A model generated the notes under the pieces. The model was not told the DNA's origin. It did not search any database and worked only from the letters and a program-made list of their open reading frames with translations. From NCBI GenBank assembly GCA_030141605.1, contig JAQGDQ010000054.1, forward strand, positions 558,001 to 622,000: a stretch of 64,000 nucleotides of DNA. Reading direction: 5' to 3'. Source of the DNA: Tubiluchus corallicola (lineage: Eukaryota; Priapulida; Priapulimorpha; Priapulimorphida; Tubiluchidae). The first letter of the stretch is position 1. Every line of letters starts with the position of its first letter. The translations under genes were made by a program, and so were the position numbers. This document shows positions 15,530 through 29,939 of the stretch, one piece after another.

Positions 15530-16320
15530 AGTATGGCGTGCTTTGCCTCAATATATTGTTTTAAACCTAATTAGTCTAATAACGATAATTAGTATAATCA
15601 TTTTCCAATCAAAGAACAGAGCTCAGTGTGTTAGATGGCAATTACAAATAATTACATTAGGCCCTAATGTATTGCCATAGATTCTCAAAGGCTTTGCGTC
15701 ACAACTGAACATGAACCTTCACTTGAAATCATATAAGAATTTTGTTTAAAGTAATCTACTGTTATGGTAGCTGCTATTATGGTAGTAAAATTGAAGCGTT
15801 GACCATATTGTGGTTTTACATACTGCAAACTGACATTTTGTAGTCCTGAATTTCATCTGTGCTTTTTATATCTGAATTCATTTCTATTATTTATGATGTT
15901 TTAACAATACATAACAATGAGAGGTTTCAGCTTCTCTTGGATACAACATTTCAAAACCGGTACTCGGGTTATTTTACTCAGTAGTTTATACTAATTAAGT
16001 CTGTGCGTGCCTGTGTGGTAATAATGATGATTTGATAAAGGCGCCAATGATGGCAGCGACGATGGCAACAACCACTCATCCACTAATCACCACTCATGAA
16101 TCTTGTATGTGAGCGGTTCTTAACCAGTCGGTATCCACGACATTTTGAAATTCTATACCTCACCCCAGAGCTGTAGATAAACAGAAAACCTTGAAGTTCC
16201 AGGCTAAATTATCGGCCTGTATAAAATTATTAGTTAACTAAATTTATCAACATAAAATTTCAAAAATATGAATAAACAGCAAATGGATTCGTTTTAATGT
16301 GAATTTTGTGCTTCATTACA
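15530..16320. other. Putative intron of the plus-strand gene
   Basis: AT-rich, no repeats or exons recognised. It lies between candidate exon A and the LINE relic. Confidence 0.4.
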
Positions 16321-16326
16321 TTCTGT

Positions 16327-17070
16327 TCATTCGTCGAAGGACATAGCACTATTAAGTGTTACCTTTTCTTGCCAAGCGCTTCGGTCCTTAGCTACATTCC
16401 AAGATGAAGAATCTTTCAGAATTAGAGACGTTCCATTGCGATCTTTTTGCGAGAAATCCATCCATGTAAGTAATCTGCCGCCTCTTGGTTTCTTTAATGG
16501 TTGAACTGATTCATGAAAAGCTTTAATAAGTGGACTATTTTATGGTAACCTCAGAGCATGATGAACCCAATTAAGTCTTCTGCGTCTGATCTTCCTTGCC
16601 CTTTTTTCTTCCTTGATTTTACCGTACAAATCTTTGTTGCTTGCAACTTTTGGCCATTTTATCTGCAGTAATGATCTGTATTAACGTCTTTGAATGGCGT
16701 CAGTTTCCTTTTGATTATTACTTTCAAGGTACACAGTTCTGAATTTTATAGAAAAATGGATAATACGAAAGTGTTGAAGATCCTGAGTTTAGTGATATTT
16801 TTGTTGTTGAAAACATTTCTAAGTTTCGAGAATACCACTAGTGCTAGTATTTTAATGTCTTGTTTAGTGCCTAGTAGACTTCCCAGGTATTTACAATTTC
16901 TTCCAGGCTTTATCATCTTTGTATTTAATGTGAAACTCTTCAGTTTTGTTTTCGTTAACATTTCATTTCTTTGAGGATTGTTGGAACTGTTCTTCTAATG
17001 GCGTCTGCATCTTCTTTTGTTTTTGCCAAGAAAGAAATATCATCAGTATCTTGAAAACAGCACATCGATG
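16327..17070 (-). pseudogene. RTE/jockey-type LINE reverse transcriptase C-terminal relic
   Basis: The minus strand carries, across several frameshifts, D-T-D-D-I-S-F-L-A-K-T-K-E-D-A (degenerate Y-A-D-D motif C), then K-T-E-like text, C-K-Y-L-G-S-L-L-G-T-K-Q-D-I-K, F-S-K-L-R-N-V-F, N-S-E-L-C-T-L, K-I-R-R-R-R-L-N-W, K-K-P-R-G-G-R, and finally A-K-D-R-S-A-W-Q-E-K before TGA at 16329-16327. This is the well-known C-terminal layout of endonuclease-reverse transcriptase LINE proteins. Loss of the motif C Tyr and the frameshifts show it is dead. Confidence 0.75.
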
Positions 17071-17079
17071 ATGGCAAGC

Positions 17080-18655
17080 AGTATTTTCTTGCTCTTGTTT
17101 TTTCTTAAACATGTGTGCCACACGGAACCTCTTTTTGCAGCGAAGCGAAAATATGATATTCTGTGACAAAACAAAACGATGAAACACTGAAAGACGTGTA
17201 AAATGAAGAAGTTATTTATCTTGACTCTGTCCTCGCAACTCCAATAACTGAATCTTGGTGGCTAAGCCCGGACCCCATGCAGCTTGTACATTAGCTCACT
17301 CCTGAGAATTTATATTCAGCTTACCATCAAGCCATAGGTCATGGATGGTCTTATAAGCCCATTAATACGATAAATAAGCACTATAATTCAGCCTGCTTTA
17401 AAGTGTAGACACGACTAATGGTGTAAGATAATGTGAAACAATTCAGCTGTAGCTGGTGATTATGGCAATGGCTGTTTTTGCTACTGTTACCACTTGCATT
17501 GATTCTGGCTGTTGCTTTGGCTTTAACTAGCTTAGGAGACGATTACTAGGATCAACTCGCTTCGTCTTCTGATGTTGGTTTACTCCGCCTACTGATTACT
17601 TTCAGAATGCTAGTCCATAACTGATTGCCTTAATAAAAGCTTTAGACAATATTGACATTTCAAATAAATGAATGCGTTACTACTACTGCGTTTATTTCTG
17701 TCGATGTAATTTCTTATTATTTTAAAATAATAGGCTGTTTTGCTTAATGGGTTTTTATCGGATTAATTTGTATTCATTTTGAAATCTTTTTTATTATTGT
17801 TTTTATATGCTTCTTCAAAAAACAGGGTGTTTCAAATTTAATGTTTGTTATTTTGAATAATGCCTAATTACTTCTGTAATGAGTTTGAATTTTTTCAACA
17901 TATAGATTATACTTTCGATGCTTTGATAGTCCGAAAAAAAGTTTCGGAATACCGAGCCATTATTTTGAACAAATGCAAATGTTTGGAAACAACAAAGCAT
18001 TATGTGAAAAAATACAAACCGTGTGTGAGTTCATAATACCATATTCATAAAAGTTTTTCATAATACCGTGTTCTCAGCATATTATTCTACATAGTCTGTA
18101 TTTCTCTTGAAAATACCACTAACCAAATTTTTGAGCAATTTATTCCAGATGAAATGTGCTGGCTTCTGCTTCCAAATTTTCATTCCTGTCTCGTTCCTGT
18201 TTGAACAGTCCTTAATTGCAAATTCGCTCAAATTTCAAAATGCTTCGCGTTTATAATACGTTTTATTTGAAATAACATTTTTTAAACATTTCTAATTCTT
18301 ACAATAAAGAATTCTGCTAAATTTTAAAATTCTCCGGATTCTTTCAACTAAACTGCAAGCATTGATTTGCTAAGCTTGAATTTTTGCATTTGGGTTTATA
18401 TCCGCTTAATGATAATGACGCGTTAAAATGATATTAATAATAAGCAATTATTAGGAGCCGGAACATTGAAAAATAGTATGACAAATAGCGGCAATTGTAA
18501 AAATTAAACTCTGGTAGTTTACGTAGTGTTAATTATTCAAGGTCGTTTATGACAGTCAGTTTAAAATTAGACATCACACTAAATTGTGACAGCTCATTTG
18601 CATAATTGTGTGGCTGTTTCAATTTAAAATTCATGCTGTAGTTTAGTTTTCAGGG
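17080..18655. other. Intronic/intergenic, one faint repeat
   Basis: AT-rich. TTTCAAATTTAATGTTTGTTA at about 17830 recurs as TTCGAATTTAATGTTTGTTA at about 20192, with similar following bases, so a faint dispersed repeat pair exists. No gene was recognised. Confidence 0.45.
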
Positions 18656-18657
18656 AT

Positions 18658-18909
<252 letters not shown>

Positions 18910-21900
18910 TGGTGCTGGCGACTAGCCTCGTCTTTGCTTAGTTTCTATCGCTAAGTACATAAGTACACACCATCACCACCTGTCTATACTCTCGCCCCTG
19001 AGGCTGGGGTATGCCCAATAGGCACTGTTACAGCACAAGTGAGTTTAATGGAGATATGTTCGCACAGTCAAAACTGGTTGCACAGGTAGCGATGTAAATA
19101 TAGCCCTAGTCTTAGGCAGTTTCGTAAATATGCCCTTCAAAAACTTGCACGTCTTGACAAATTTTTGAGTGGTTTCCCATTTTCTTCTAAACAATCTCCC
19201 AAATGAATTTCGCTCACAAATCCATAACCGCGTAATTGTCTTCAAGTAGTAATTCCTAGATTTGGGGCTACGCTATTTATTTTAAAACAAACCGTCTGGA
19301 GACTCTATTGCGTAGGCTCGCCTAGCTGACTGATAAGCGAGTTTGTTTGGTTGACAAGACTGATGTTTCTTGGTCTTCCCACGAGAAAGCATTAGTTTTG
19401 TATCGCGTCTCATTTGTAATCGTCGTTTTCTCTTCAGTGTCTCTTAAGTTACGTAAGTGATTAATTTGGAAGTTGTGTGTAATTTTTGCTTTGCTGACTG
19501 ACTTGAGAAACTGGTGCCTCCAGTTGTTGCACACACGAAAATTTGCCATTGTTTTCCTGTCTTGAAATTTTTTTTGTTTTTGCTTTGTCTTGCCTTGTAT
19601 TGCCTATAATTGTCTTGCATTTTATGGGCTTTGCCTTGGTTGTAGCGAGCTAGCCCAGCTGAGAATTTCTAGCTAGCAAAGACCTCAAACCACTTTAGAA
19701 ACTGTTACGTAATGCTGTCGTATAATAATAAATTTACGACTGTAAATGTTCATGGTTGGTCTTTCGTGATCCTAATCACATTTTTATCCCATAAAGTCAA
19801 GTTATGACTGATTTTTCCTTCCCCTGCTGATCTAACAGCATTACAATTATTGTCGTTGTATGAAAGCACTTGAATTCAAGAGCATGAATACCACAGAAAC
19901 AAATAATTCTACTGAGTTACCCGAATCTTTTGGAAGCACGTAATAATCAATTTCTCTGTATTTACGTACTAATATCTGCGTTTTACATATCGCTTGTAAC
20001 ACGATTATATTAATTGTATTATGGATGCCCAAAAAATCATTTTATACAGTCAGTTGATGCAAATGAGTATTGCAACGTAGAGAAATCTGTACTTCTCTAC
20101 AGTTAATATCTAATTTTTTATCTTATTCTCCTTCCGACCTATAGAGAGAACTCTGCTCGATTTTTATGCCATTCTTCAAAATGCAGTTTTTTCGAATTTA
20201 ATGTTTGTTACTTCGAATAAAGTTTAATTATTTTTAGGTTATATTTGCTGGAGTAATATTAGCTTTAAGATATGAACTGCGATCGGCAAGAAGGAATTTA
20301 TCTTCGAGCTTATTTAGTTTTTATAATGGAGTTCTCTAACGATGGAAAATGACGTTGCGCAGTAGTTAACCTGTTTTGCACCATATTTGATTTTTTTCGA
20401 TTCTCCACATCGAAAAAACTGTGTGTTTTCTAATATTATCTTTTGCAAACACCACGAGCCAATTGTAACATCACTTTGCTGGAGTGTAAAAGCTTCACCA
20501 AAGCTTCACCAAAGATATATTTCACAAAAACTCATAACGCTGTCAACACGAGATTATATGTCTGTCACCACGGCAACACGTCAATCTTCACAAATGACCC
20601 AATGTTACCTATCTTGACTTTTGACTTTTTATGTCCAAGCTCCTTGACCTTTGACCTTTGGTCAGAATGAATACTTACCTAAAACTTGTAAAAGGCAGTA
20701 CCTATAATGAGTTTTTTTGCCAAGTCTAGAACGATATTGTTAAGAAGTCGTGTGGCTATCTTGTATGCCCCCTGAAGTTAGCAAATATCGCAACTAAAAT
20801 TAAGTATCGCCAAAACTGGCCAGTAAGTGGATTGGTGATCACCTGGGAAGCGGCTTCTTTTCTTTTGTCATACTGCCATGGCTCTTTATTTCGTTGGGGA
20901 AAGATGTACATGAAAACGAGCATAACAAAGAACATTACCTACGTGATGAGAACAGTGAACCGGCGCACACTCCTTCCAATTCAGTGACTCATCTTAAAGA
21001 TTTGTTCTGCGTGATAACGACATAGATCTCGGTCCTCCCACAACCAATCATCTATAATAAGAAGACCCTGCTTTCATGTGCTAATCCCAGCTGTCAGTGT
21101 CATACTGGGTAAAAGTACTTCAAAGGATTTTTCCTCAGAGTCGCGCGTGCACAAAAACAATCTTCACTGAAGGTCATGCCTATATGTCCAAGGACAATGA
21201 ATTTCTAAAATTTGCAATGTACCATTTTGCTGTTATTACTACATGTTTTCTTTATAGTTGAGTATAGTTTATAGTAGAAGTGGGAAACATTCTTAAGTAA
21301 GGTTTTATCTGCCTTGATCTTTACTCTTGGCCACTTATTTGCAAAAGATATGAATATTATAGTCTTTACCGTCGACCATGATGCCAGCATATAAAATTTG
21401 ACGTTAGTAAATGTCCCAAGGTTCTTTTAAAGTGTGCATAGAAACGAACAAAATACAAACTATATACAAAGGCAGAACTGTATACTTTACCCACATCTGA
21501 CGCGACTTTGCGTGCTCATTTTGTTTATCTGGCAGGTTAATAATCAATAGCGTCCACATGTTTCTTTCATGAATGTACATTGTATGATCTACTATGACAA
21601 TACAGAAATTATTGCATTCATGTTTTATTCTGCAGGATTCTTCTGCATTCTGTAAACATCAATACTCACAACTAGAAAAAGGATAGTCGTCGTAACGAAT
21701 TGGATGTTTGACTCTCTTGAGCCATATTCAATGCTCCGCTGGAAGAATAGTCATACTGACATGTAAATCTCTGATGGGCATTTCTGCAAAAGTTTTGCTG
21801 CCGACTGTCTTACAGTTTTAATTTTTTTTTAAATTGGCGTTTGTCTTTGAACCAACCACTCAAAACCAGTTATCTCCACACCGAAACTGTGCTCCAGTCT

Positions 21901-23640
21901 CACGCATAGAGTTTTTTAAATTAAATTACAACATTCTGCATACTAAACAAAAGTATACAGTGTTGTATACTATATGCACGCGAAATGAAATTATTTAAGA
22001 CATTCACAAACGATGACTAAAATGCTCAGAAAGTTTTAGAAACTAACAGAATCAAATTTTTTTAGAGTAGAACCTAGGGTTAACAATGTTTCAAGTAATT
22101 ATCACAAGACATTGATCTGATCATCTGTACATCTGTGCATTCATCTCACTGCTTATTGTCAGTAATGTTGCTAATGTATACAAAAATAACATGGGTCTAG
22201 GACTATACCTTATGGAACCCCTGCATTTAATGACTGTGTATGAGATATGATAAGGTCCAGTCTAATGTATAAACGAATTAAAAACCTTAATATAAAAGCT
22301 GGCCCTCTATTCCATATTGCCTTTAACGCTCTATACTGTGTACATCAATCTCTCATACTACACAACATGTATCCCTGTACAAAAAACAAACACTAAAATG
22401 CATTCGGAGGTTAATAGCGTATTTTGTCTAACTTGTTACCAACTTGCACATTGTTCAGCAGAGCCACGCCACCCAAAGAATGTCTTTGACTTTTTTGTTC
22501 ATGTTCACTCGCATGTCTGAAAACGTCAATGGGTTATCTGTATCAAGTTTGTTGTAACAATCATGGTGGTAGTGCCTCAAAGAGTTTTCCTATAGAATGT
22601 ACACAAATAAACAGACGGAAATGACATCCCACCTGTAAAGCCGACTATTGAGCTACCATTGCAACGATTAAGTTCATGCGCCACCAAAAAAACTTTTCAC
22701 TATTGTGCAGGACATGGAATCGCTAGAGTATTAAAATAGCCCTTAAAAGCATCATCAGTTCTCGCGAACTAGTCCACATACGCGCTCATAACACAGGGTT
22801 TATCGTCAAAAACCTTTTCAGACGTAAACAGGCTCAAAAAGGCGGAAACTCTCTGGAGTTCTTTCAAAGTGTTTAGCCTAATAGAATTGGATATGTTCAT
22901 TTGTGTTTATTCATGAATGTTTTATTAGGTATGGCTGCTGATCTGGGATATGTTCTCTTTGGTGAGTGAAGGTTTCTCGGTCTATATCGACTGGCAGTTT
23001 GGTATAATAGTATTTTGCTTGGAAGGTCGGCAGTTTAAACATGCTGTTTCACTTAGTTTTGCATTTAAAATCTTTTCTGCTGATTAATAAAATCTCTTGG
23101 TCAGCTGAATTTTGTTTATACAGTAATTTCTGAAGAGTTACACTGTGCGCTTGCAACGGAACGAAAAAATTGTTTTAGACATTTATTTCAGCCATGCATG
23201 ATTGGAATGATAGTGTTTTCTATTTTTTAAAGCAGGAATAGAATTAAGTTAAGGTGATTAATGGGAAAAGAAACTCTTGTTGACCTGCAAGACTGGCTGT
23301 ATTAGTTTCTGACTGCACAGAGGAAAAGAAGAAAAACGTGATCAGTGTATTATGCTTACCTCATCAAGCACACATGTTTTTTTCTGACTAGTAAAAAGAA
23401 ACTGATTAAAATGTTATTTTAATAAAAAGTGTGCACACGCTTTATTCCCAACAATTATTCACACATTTCGTTGATAATTTGCTACATATCAATTAATCAT
23501 TATTTATTAATTCTTGATAATTTGCAACCGATTATTAATTATTGAAAACTTGTTACTGGTTGAACTGTAAAAGGTAAATACAAATTAATAGATAAATACA
23601 AATATTAAATTGATGTCAATTGATGTGAGGCAATAGAGAG
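18910..23640. other. Long gene-poor stretch
   Basis: No coding exon, RNA gene or classified transposon was recognised. Small items are an exact tandem AAGCTTCACC AAAGCTTCACC at about 20490-20513, and a splice-bounded 33-nt open segment at 22929-22961 that I do not consider convincing. Confidence 0.45.
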
Positions 23641-23645
23641 GCAAT

Positions 23646-23724
23646 ATTATCACCATTACACTGAAGCAATACCTACAATGTTGGGCATTTACGAAAAAAG
23701 TTGCTTCAGTGTAATGGTGATAAT
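23646..23724. repeat. Perfect 24-bp inverted repeat with 31-nt loop
   Basis: ATTATCACCATTACACTGAA... at 23646-23669 is the exact reverse complement of 23701-23724. The loop is 31 nt. The geometry fits a precursor-microRNA-like hairpin or a small foldback element. Nothing around it identifies a gene. Confidence 0.8.
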
Positions 23725-23729
23725 CAAAT

Positions 23730-25635
23730 GATGATGAACAAGAAGTAATCAAAGCCCCACAAAATAAATGCGTCGGCGCCTGGCGAAACAAGTTTCGGAT
23801 CATAAGCTTGGGCAGAAATTTTAATTTTTAACATAGTTTTTTTGGCTTGAATCAGACAGTTTCACATAAGTGATTCATGGATTCTCCCAATAATGCGTAC
23901 AATACATAATCAACATGTACCAAATTAAAGTAAATTGTATTAGAAATTATACATCAATTTACATAATATCATATCAATGGAAATTAAGCATGATTGTACA
24001 ACATATACAATGAAAAGCTTACCAATTAAAATATTAATTTGTTTACTTGTTTAATGTACACTGGTCAACGTGTGGAAAACTCTGAATTGTGTATCACTTT
24101 GAACCAAGACCTTTGTTCAGCGTTTTGACCATTAGGCCTAAGAGCTCTTTGCGATCACGTCGAATCTTAACTCAATTTTAATTGCTCGTCAAACGAATAA
24201 CCCGTCAAACGAGATAAAAGTAGGTAGACAGCAGTGCTTACTCTTTCAGATACGGGCACACTCGTTCAGCCCTGCGTCTTAGGTAAATTCCTGATGTTAA
24301 ATGATCGTAGATGTCGATGCTAGGTAGATATGCATTTGTAAAGCCCAATTTTATTTCTCATGGAATTGCAAAACGCCTAGGAGCATTTTAACATTTTCCG
24401 CATGCACAAACTTCATGTTCATGAATTGCAATGGTCTCTGACTGCTCGTGGTAAATTGGTCTATAATCTCTCATGAGAGCACACGATATACTTAGCCGTT
24501 CTAAAATACGTCTAGCGGCTAACTTTTTAAGCAGCTTTCTTGAAGCTTGTTATTATTTCCTAAAGCTTTGTTCAGCAGCGTATGTAAACAAACCGAAAGC
24601 TTTTTTAGGTTTTGTCGTTAGTGTCCTATGATCAACGCTGGGTATGTTATTGCAATTTGTTCGCAGTTTCTTAGAATTTTGGTGGGCTTTTGTATTCTTG
24701 CTTGTTATAACTGTAAAAACTCGTTATAACTTGTAAGTAGTTAGTTGCTTGAAGGCATTATTTCCAGTTAATAAATTCAACATGTAGAAAATAAACGAAA
24801 GTTTTAATTTACTATACACAGTACCTACTGTATTTCTAACATTAAATGTGAGGGTTATTACATATGCTACAGCTGCCAAAATCAATTCTGTTGCACTCAA
24901 TTCTGTCTTTCTGCAATTATATAGGAAAGCCATGTGCTGTATTTCACGTACTCGATACAAACTAGTAATTATTGGGGAACAACCTTTACTTGGTAATAAA
25001 ATTATCATCATTTGAAGAACCTGATCAAGAAACTAGTTGGCAAAAAGCTTGTTTAATTTTGGGAATAACATACAACAACATACATACAATTTGAACCTAG
25101 GAAAATTTAAAGCAGAGTACTATTACTTGGGTTTTCATTGTTGACCAATAATTACGAAGCATAGAATGCGGGTTCACGCATTTACGCTACCTCTTGTATT
25201 GTTTCATTAAAATTTCATCAGCCGTTTAAGAGATATAGCAACGACAAAAGTATCAATAATAATCTGTCACCCCAGAGACAAGAACTATAACAACGATCAT
25301 AACAAATTAGTGTCCAAACTGCGACAGCTATATCGTTATTACTGAAAGGCGTTACACTAGTGAACTTCTCGTTACGTTCTAATGGGATTTCCGGTTTTGC
25401 AGCTATGCTTAGAAATTCAGTGCAATGAACGAACGAATGGACGCCAAGACTGGGAGACAGACAAACATATTTAACAATCGTCATCATATTGTAGTGAAAT
25501 ATTAGTGGCCCACCTTTTGTTCGCCCGGCTGTTCATTCAGGGAGTGCTAATTCATGCAGGGCTATACTTGCTGGATACTGCCAATAATCTCAGAACCTAT
25601 GTTTGCGTACTGCCTGTCTTGTGGGATAGTTAAAG
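23730..25635. other. Intergenic/intronic, no feature recognised
   Basis: AT-rich sequence. Open frames on the minus strand (24724-25011, 25218-25487) have no recognisable motif and biased AT-driven composition. Confidence 0.45.
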
Positions 25636-25639
25636 GAAA

Positions 25640-26255
25640 ACCGGACCGAATCTTAAATTGTAGGTCAAAACAATTTACTCTTTAAAATATTGAAAGGAAA
25701 CGTACTATTTTTTTTCAAAAGCGACTTACGCGAAGGAATTATTACCACACAAACACAATTTTGCGTTCGCGTCACCAGTTACATGCATTTCGTCATTCGC
25801 TAGTTAGACGGGCACTAGCGCCTGCATTTCGGAAACGCATTGCACACAAAACAAGTGCTGTACCTCTCAATTCAGATGTGTTAGTTACTGACGAACTACA
25901 CACATTCGACAGCTTATGCGTGAGCACAGCGGTAAATATGAAATTTGGATTTTTGTCTTAAAACTTGTCTAATTTTAGTACAAGACACTGAATATCCTAA
26001 AGTGTCACTATGCTTCAATTTTCGTTTTCGCAAACACGCACAATAAGCTCATGGAATATTTTTGCTGTTGAAAATTATGTTAGTTTGTGATGTCTGTAGT
26101 TGGGCTTGCCCGCCGTTAATTGAGATTTTAATTTATTATTTAATTATTAGAAACGCGTTTGCAATATTAATTGTGTTAAAACACTTTTTATCGGACTTGA
26201 AAATAGAGTAGTATATGCAAAATTATCCTGTCTTCCTTGAAATGTTGAAAGCATT
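25640..26255 (+). repeat. Copy of the ~600-bp repeat, best preserved
   Basis: Begins AACCGGACCGAATCTTAAA and ends near CTGTCTTCCTTGAAATG. It aligns along its whole length with the reverse complement of 8522-7908 and, apart from a deletion, with 9893-10470. It defines the family's length as about 610 bp. Confidence 0.8.
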
Positions 26256-26259
26256 TGTA

Positions 26260-28070
26260 GGTAATATTTTTGCTTGTTACCCCTTTTCTTAATTATTTAG
26301 CGCGTAAGTTTGTTTTCTGAGTTAATCTCAAGAAAGCGAGGCAGCCGAGCCAGCAATGTGACAACCTTAATTGCGGATATTGTTGCGGAAGTTTTTCCCA
26401 TTAACAGTTTTTGCGTGTTCTTGCTCACTTTTCCAATCTAATTCGTATTCTAGCTATCTCGCAATGTTTCAACGTGTGTCTCATTTGTAAAAGCTGCAGA
26501 GTGAAAGTCTATTCAGCGTGGCTTTTCAAGGAGTCTACAAACCGAATGCATACAGTGAGATTCTTGCACTGTCGGCTACACCCTGTGTAAGTGGAGAAAG
26601 GCCCGCGCGTCTAAGTTCCTTTCTCACAAAAATAGGAACATGTAACTAGATAAGCAGGCTTAGAAGAGAGCACCCAGCACACATTTACAAACAAAACAGT
26701 TTTCAAAATATAAGATTGTAAACAGCAGTAGAACACAAATAAAATATTGCTCGTGTTTAACTATAGCAGCTGCGGGCTCTGGTTCAATGGCGCCGGCGTG
26801 GAACTAATCAAAATTGTAAAATTATACTAGTATCGCGTTAGAAGTTCTTTTTCGGCAGTAACTCAAGACACGCGAAATGTAGTTTTTCTGACCCTCCAGA
26901 CGGTTTCACACACCTCGCTAGTTAAGCTTATTGCCGTATTAGATCAGGGTATATTCGGTATCAAGAACGGTACTAAAATCAAACTGCAAATAGAACTATT
27001 GAACGGAAAATACAAGACAAACTTGTAAAAATGTTATTATGAAAAGACCAAGCTAAAAGACCTGACCTATTCTAAATTAAAAAACAATTTCAAAGAAATC
27101 CAGAAGAAAGATGTATATTCTTCAGAAATGTCAATATTGCAATAATAGAATATTAAAGAGGAAGATTTTATTATTAAACGCAATATCTATTATCTCTTAA
27201 AAGAGAGCTTTTATTTGAACTTAAAAGAAATTTGACCATAATCACAGTCAGTAAAAAGAGATGTTGCAGTACGTAATCAATTTTTTAAAATGGAAATCTT
27301 AAATTTTGAACCTTTAGAGCAGAATTATTTGCCCTGAGAATAATTCCACCCTGAGAATGAACCAGCTTTTTCCCTGAAAATGCACAATTTGCTTGCCCTG
27401 GGTGGGTCGCCACTCCCCCTCCAGACACTCGCGTCTTTCGTCTGTGTACAACAGTGAGAAATAGTTGAATGTCTTTAATGTCTTTTGTCGTTTATTTACT
27501 CGATTTATCTTTAAAACAAACAAAAAAATGCGCAACCACAAAAATTTCTTAAAAATTGCGCTGTGTTCCTAAACGAAGGCACATTTCCAGTTGCTGCACA
27601 TGCAATATGCGATAATGTGTGCAATAGACAGTCTTCAGCGATTTCTATAACCTAGGCAATTTTTTATGTACCTGTGCGACGATTTTGACTATCCTATCTA
27701 TAATTAAAATCTTAACACATTTAAAACGTGCGTTGCGAAATCAGATGCTAATTTACGTTGGGCAGTAAATACGGCGAACCTTGTGGTCTAATTTCGAGGA
27801 TTTACCGTTTACGTTAATGGTATAGCCTGTAAGCGGGTCCCCTTGGACGCTAACGTAGTTGAAACAATAGCAAGATTAGGTAATTATTGAGAGCAATAAT
27901 TTGTGTTCGTGAAACACTGATGTAGTGTAATGCGTACTATATGCAGCTTTAAAGATAATTCTATTAATGTGAGAATTTCTGTCTGAACTTCCTTGTAAAT
28001 AAATGCCCAGGGGTTAGTTTCTTTGTTCTTGTAAATGGTTATTAAATTGCAAAATTTGTGTTAAGCGAAA
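26260..28070. other. Intergenic/intronic with a short imperfect repeat
   Basis: CCCTGAGAATAATTCCA, CCCTGAGAATGAACCAG and CCCTGAAAATGCACAAT follow one another at about 27332-27392, an imperfect short tandem motif. Nothing else was recognised. Confidence 0.45.
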
Positions 28071-28074
28071 AAAG

Positions 28075-28269
<195 letters not shown>

Positions 28270-29268
28270 TGTCACGTGGAAGTGTTAGTTACGAAAGGCC
28301 CACATCTGTGAAAGTTGCTATTGTATAACACCTGAGGCATGCGCAAAAAACTTCTTACTTCTCGCTAACATCCTATTGTTGAGGTCCTATTGTGTGCTGA
28401 TTACTACTGGAAGTAAATACTTATTACAGATGGTAACTACATTCAAATAGTAACAGTCAGTAATATGCAACATAAATCATTAATCCTCATTCACAGCATA
28501 GCTTGTGTCTAAAACACCTGTGTCCAACGCCCCTGCAACCTAATTACATTCTTGCATTCATGTTATCTTTCTTTTGCCTCATTGTTTCAGCTTCAATGAT
28601 ATATTAATGCATTGCATATTAGAGTGAGAAACAGACGGTATATAAGAAATCTATAAAGTTTTGCGATCTGCATTTTCTATTATTTCACCAGTTATACCAG
28701 TGTCAGATTATAACCACTGTAATGGTTTCCAGCATCACTGTAAGATTCAGTATTTATCAATGTCAGCCGCTCCAGTTTAACGTTTATTTTCATACAGCGC
28801 TATTACTATTATAATTAGTTTTAGCTTAACACTAAGCACATTTCTTGAGTGCTTCGGGTTTATACAACTCTTTCCGTTGAGAACTAACATCATCCGCCAT
28901 GAATTCTTGTATTTACACGTTTTCTATGCTAGGTTTAATTCCCCTTGTTGATGAACCGCCTAGGAGAGCAAGTTTTTCTCCTCGCGTGTTTGATGTCCAG
29001 TTTTGCGCATCCGCTCGGGCAGATTTTCTTCTTTAGCTAGGGCAGGCCACGTAATTCAGGGGCGACGTCCTCAGTTTGCTTTCAGTAATCTCCTTGGCAA
29101 GTCTATATCGCTGATGAAACGATTATAGGTCATGTCTGCAAGAATATAAATAAGCGAAAGGAGTTAGAAAAGGTGAAACAATGACGACAATTCATGCATC
29201 TGTTATGAAAACGCTGTCCAGGGTTAAAACGGAAGACATTAAAACAGTGAAAAGAAACAAAAAAGAGG
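28270..29268. other. Intergenic/intronic, no feature recognised
   Basis: AT-rich sequence between two (GA)n arrays. No open frame, RNA or transposon signal. Confidence 0.45.
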
Positions 29269-29270
29269 GA

Positions 29271-29550
<280 letters not shown>

Positions 29551-29876
29551 ATAGATTTGCTTTTGTTTTTTCCATTGTATTGTTTACGCCATATTCACAT
29601 TTTTGGCATTTGCAATTAAAACGCGACATTGTGGAGGCAAGTTCCTATGATGGAGTTTCAATGCATTCTGACATTTTCACTTTGTTTTACTGTAATTGAT
29701 ACCTGCTGAAATGATAGTTATTTCACACACCATCAACTAGGGTAAACAAATCCTCGTGATTGAGTTCGTTAAACAGATCATCCAGGTTAAAGCAGGGGGA
29801 AAAGTCAAAGGACGTAGTCTCATCAGTAATTATCCTCGGGGAATGTGTGTTATAAGTTCAGGAGATCAAAGCAAGA

Positions 29877-29933
29877 GAGCGAACGAACGAACGAACAAAT
29901 AAACAAACACGCAAGCAGACAAACAAACCAAAA
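29877..29933. repeat. Degenerate (GAAC)n/(AAAC)n tetranucleotide repeat
   Basis: GAACGAACGAACGAAC grades into AAATAAACAAAC and ACAAACAAACC. Confidence 0.8.
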
Positions 29934-29939
29934 AGAATT

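Noticed and set aside
22929-22961. Possible 33-nt mini-exon (GTTTTATTAG acceptor, TTTG|GTGAGT donor) containing an ATG
   Set aside because: Very short, ends in phase 1 unlike the three candidate first exons, and the acceptor lacks a convincing pyrimidine tract. Splice-like signals at this density occur by chance.
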